From contig DGFG01000125.1 in assembly GCA_002391555.1 (NCBI GenBank), positions 9,020 to 15,716 of the forward strand: DNA of 6,697 bases. Direction: 5' to 3'. Position 1 is the stretch's first letter. Every line of letters begins with the position of its first letter. The notes under the pieces are model-generated. The model saw nothing but the letters and a program-made list of their open reading frames with translations. It ran no database searches and was not told the DNA's origin. Origin of the DNA: Firmicutes bacterium UBA3906 (GTDB taxonomy: Bacteria; Bacillota; Clostridia; Caldicoprobacterales; DTU083). The position numbers and the translations under genes are program-made. Shown piece by piece: positions 5,592-6,697 of the stretch.

Positions 5592-5855
5592 ATGAAGGTT
5601 GTAATGAAACCCATTAAAATGATCGCCTGGTTTTCAGAGGACGGTGTGCCTACGCCAATTCGCTTTAATATACGTCAAAGGGATGAGTCAAGCCTAACAA
5701 TCAAGATAGACAAAATCACCCTAAGGCAAAAAGAAAAATTGGCAGGCAACCATATGCTGGTTTTTACCTGCCAAAGTATAATTAATAATTCTGAAATCAT
5801 CTATGAGATAAAATATGAACTTAGTACCTGTAGGTGGTTTTTATACAAGATATAG
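5592..5855 (+). CDS. Small conserved-looking protein of unknown function, possibly SOS-controlled
   Basis: I do not firmly recognise this protein of up to 87 residues. It is soluble, with no signal peptide or membrane segment, and appears rich in beta strands: KPIKMIAWF, PTPIRFNI, SLTIKIDKI, MLVFTCQSI, IIYEIKYEL and RWFLYKI, which suggests a small beta-barrel or sandwich. The pattern 'PxPIRF ... YEIKYE ... CRWFLYKI' ending in an aromatic strand loosely recalls small proteins encoded near Y-family polymerases in other phyla, but that is only an impression. Start choice is open: ATG 5592; ATG 5604 (83 aa, with AAGG 5 nt upstream); or ATT 5577, matched to the strong AAGGAGG. The overlapping LexA-like palindrome suggests induction by DNA damage. 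The gene is monocistronic here, with a convergent phosphofructokinase gene ending 14 nt away. Confidence 0.75.
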   Translation: MKVVMKPIKMIAWFSEDGVPTPIRFNIRQRDESSLTIKIDKITLRQKEKLAGNHMLVFTCQSIINNSEIIYEIKYELSTCRWFLYKI

Positions 5856-5882
5856 GGCTGGTCCTTGCCTTAGTCCCTTTTT
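5854..5882 (+). terminator. Possible terminator of the small gene
   Basis: On the plus strand AGGGCTGG (5854-5861) can pair with CC, AG and CCCT (5868-5878) with small bulges around a TCCTTG loop, followed by TTTTTATTATCTTTTT. The stem is imperfect and overlaps both the stop codon of the small gene and the 3' end of the convergent phosphofructokinase gene, so the call is tentative. Confidence 0.4.
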
Positions 5883-6697
5883 ATTATCTTTTTAACCTTG
5901 GGTGCCCTAAACCTTGCAGGTACAGGCATATCAGACCCTAGTAGTGGTCCACAATAGGCCCTAAAGGCGTCAGTTACATGGTTGCCTTCCTCGTTTATAT
6001 ACTCATCGGGCATGAGCTTTGTTAGGGCTGCTATTTCCTTTATATCAGTTAGGCGATAATCAACAGCATAGTCCCCTACCCTGTGGATAGTAACGGATCC
6101 GTCAACATCGTGCATTAGGGCAAACTGTACAGCCCTTTCAGCAACCTCTCTTGCCTCGATCTGGTCTACATCTGATACACAGCCCATAAAGGACCTTTGT
6201 AGGTAACCAAAGGTATCAGAACGAACCCTAGAGATATTTAGCTTGTCCTTTACCAGGTTGGTTAAAAGATCTCCTAAAGCACCAGTGCCTGATAGCTGGA
6301 TATTACCGTGGGCATCCCTTTCTACGTCTTCAGACAGGGTTGCAATTATGGGATTACCGTCCTTGTCCTGGATACCCTCTGATACTGCTACTATACAACG
6401 ACCATATTTATCATAGGTCTTTTTTACATCAGCCAAGAATTTATCTGTGTCAAATACACGCTCTGGTAAGTATATTAGGTGTGGGCCATCATCTGGGAAA
6501 CGCTGGGCCATAGCTGAAGCAGCGGTTAAAAAGCCTGCATGCCTTCCCATTACAACGCCAATATATACACCTGCTAATGCCCTGTTGTCAAGGTTAACAC
6601 CCATAAAGGCCTGGGCAACAAATCTAGCTGCAGAACCATAGCCTGGTGTATGGTCATTTACCATAAGGTCATTGTCTATAGTCTTTGGTATATGAAT
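5870..6697 (-). CDS. 6-phosphofructokinase, pyrophosphate-type (3' part; start outside window)
   Basis: This enzyme phosphorylates fructose 6-phosphate to the 1,6-bisphosphate in glycolysis; in this subgroup pyrophosphate is the usual donor and the step is reversible. The frame is open to the window edge (275 codons seen of an expected roughly 400), so the N-terminus is missing and the ATG at 6664 is internal. The visible part begins at IPKTIDNDL. Lysine in PKTIDND, where ATP enzymes have Gly (PGTIDND), is an established mark of PPi-dependent members. Then come DHTPGYGSAARF, MGRHAGFLTAASAMA (substrate and active-site region), LIYLPE, VAVSEGI and FGYLQRS. The second PPi mark, Asp in GGDDS, lies upstream of the window, so the donor remains inferred. 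It converges on the small unknown gene with a 14-nt gap. The C-terminus KVKKIIKRD is strongly basic. Confidence 0.93.
   Translation of the reverse strand: MHIPKTIDNDLMVNDHTPGYGSAARFVAQAFMGVNLDNRALAGVYIGVVMGRHAGFLTAASAMAQRFPDDGPHLIYLPERVFDTDKFLADVKKTYDKYGRCIVAVSEGIQDKDGNPIIATLSEDVERDAHGNIQLSGTGALGDLLTNLVKDKLNISRVRSDTFGYLQRSFMGCVSDVDQIEAREVAERAVQFALMHDVDGSVTIHRVGDYAVDYRLTDIKEIAALTKLMPDEYINEEGNHVTDAFRAYCGPLLGSDMPVPARFRAPKVKKIIKRD

Noticed and set aside
1..6697. CRISPR array, insertion sequence, toxin-antitoxin or phage defence system
   Set aside because: No regularly spaced repeats, transposase motifs or terminal repeats were seen, and all larger frames are recognised housekeeping genes.

Overview
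The window looks like chromosomal DNA of a low-GC, Gram-positive anaerobe, most likely a member of the Clostridia or a related Bacillota class. Three things support this. The order SRP RNA - dnaX - ybaB/ebfC family - recR is the one found around yaaK in Bacillus and in many Clostridia. The SRP RNA is the long type with an Alu domain. The phosphofructokinase carries pyrophosphate-type signatures that are common in anaerobes. Codon use is distinctive: CTA is the main Leu codon (11 of 19 in deoC) and AGG is frequent for Arg. I cannot name a genus.

Layout. Positions 13-3175 read leftward. The SRP RNA (about 3175-2903) ends in a strong hairpin terminator, and dnaX (2750-1038) follows with its own extended -10 promoter. 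Then come a YbaB/EbfC-family nucleoid-associated protein (984-646), with a second possible promoter at the end of dnaX, and recR (612-13). This block serves protein targeting, clamp loading and recombinational repair. Positions 3176-3503 hold no gene, only divergent promoters and small repeats. Positions 3504-5412 read rightward as a tight two-gene operon, deoC and a BaiN/HI0933-type flavoprotein, with 1 nt between the genes.

Positions 5413-5591 form a regulatory region: an extended -10 promoter overlaid at its start site by a perfect 24-bp palindrome with a GAAC-N4-GTTC core, which fits a Gram-positive LexA (SOS) operator. It precedes a small protein of unknown function (about 83-87 aa, 5592-5855), whose strong Shine-Dalgarno sequence is oddly placed relative to any normal start codon. 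Converging on it from the right is the 3' two-thirds of a PPi-type 6-phosphofructokinase gene (6697-5870), cut by the window edge.

Most of the window is conserved housekeeping sequence. The least explained part is 5500-5855, the possible SOS-controlled small gene with its unusual translation start region.
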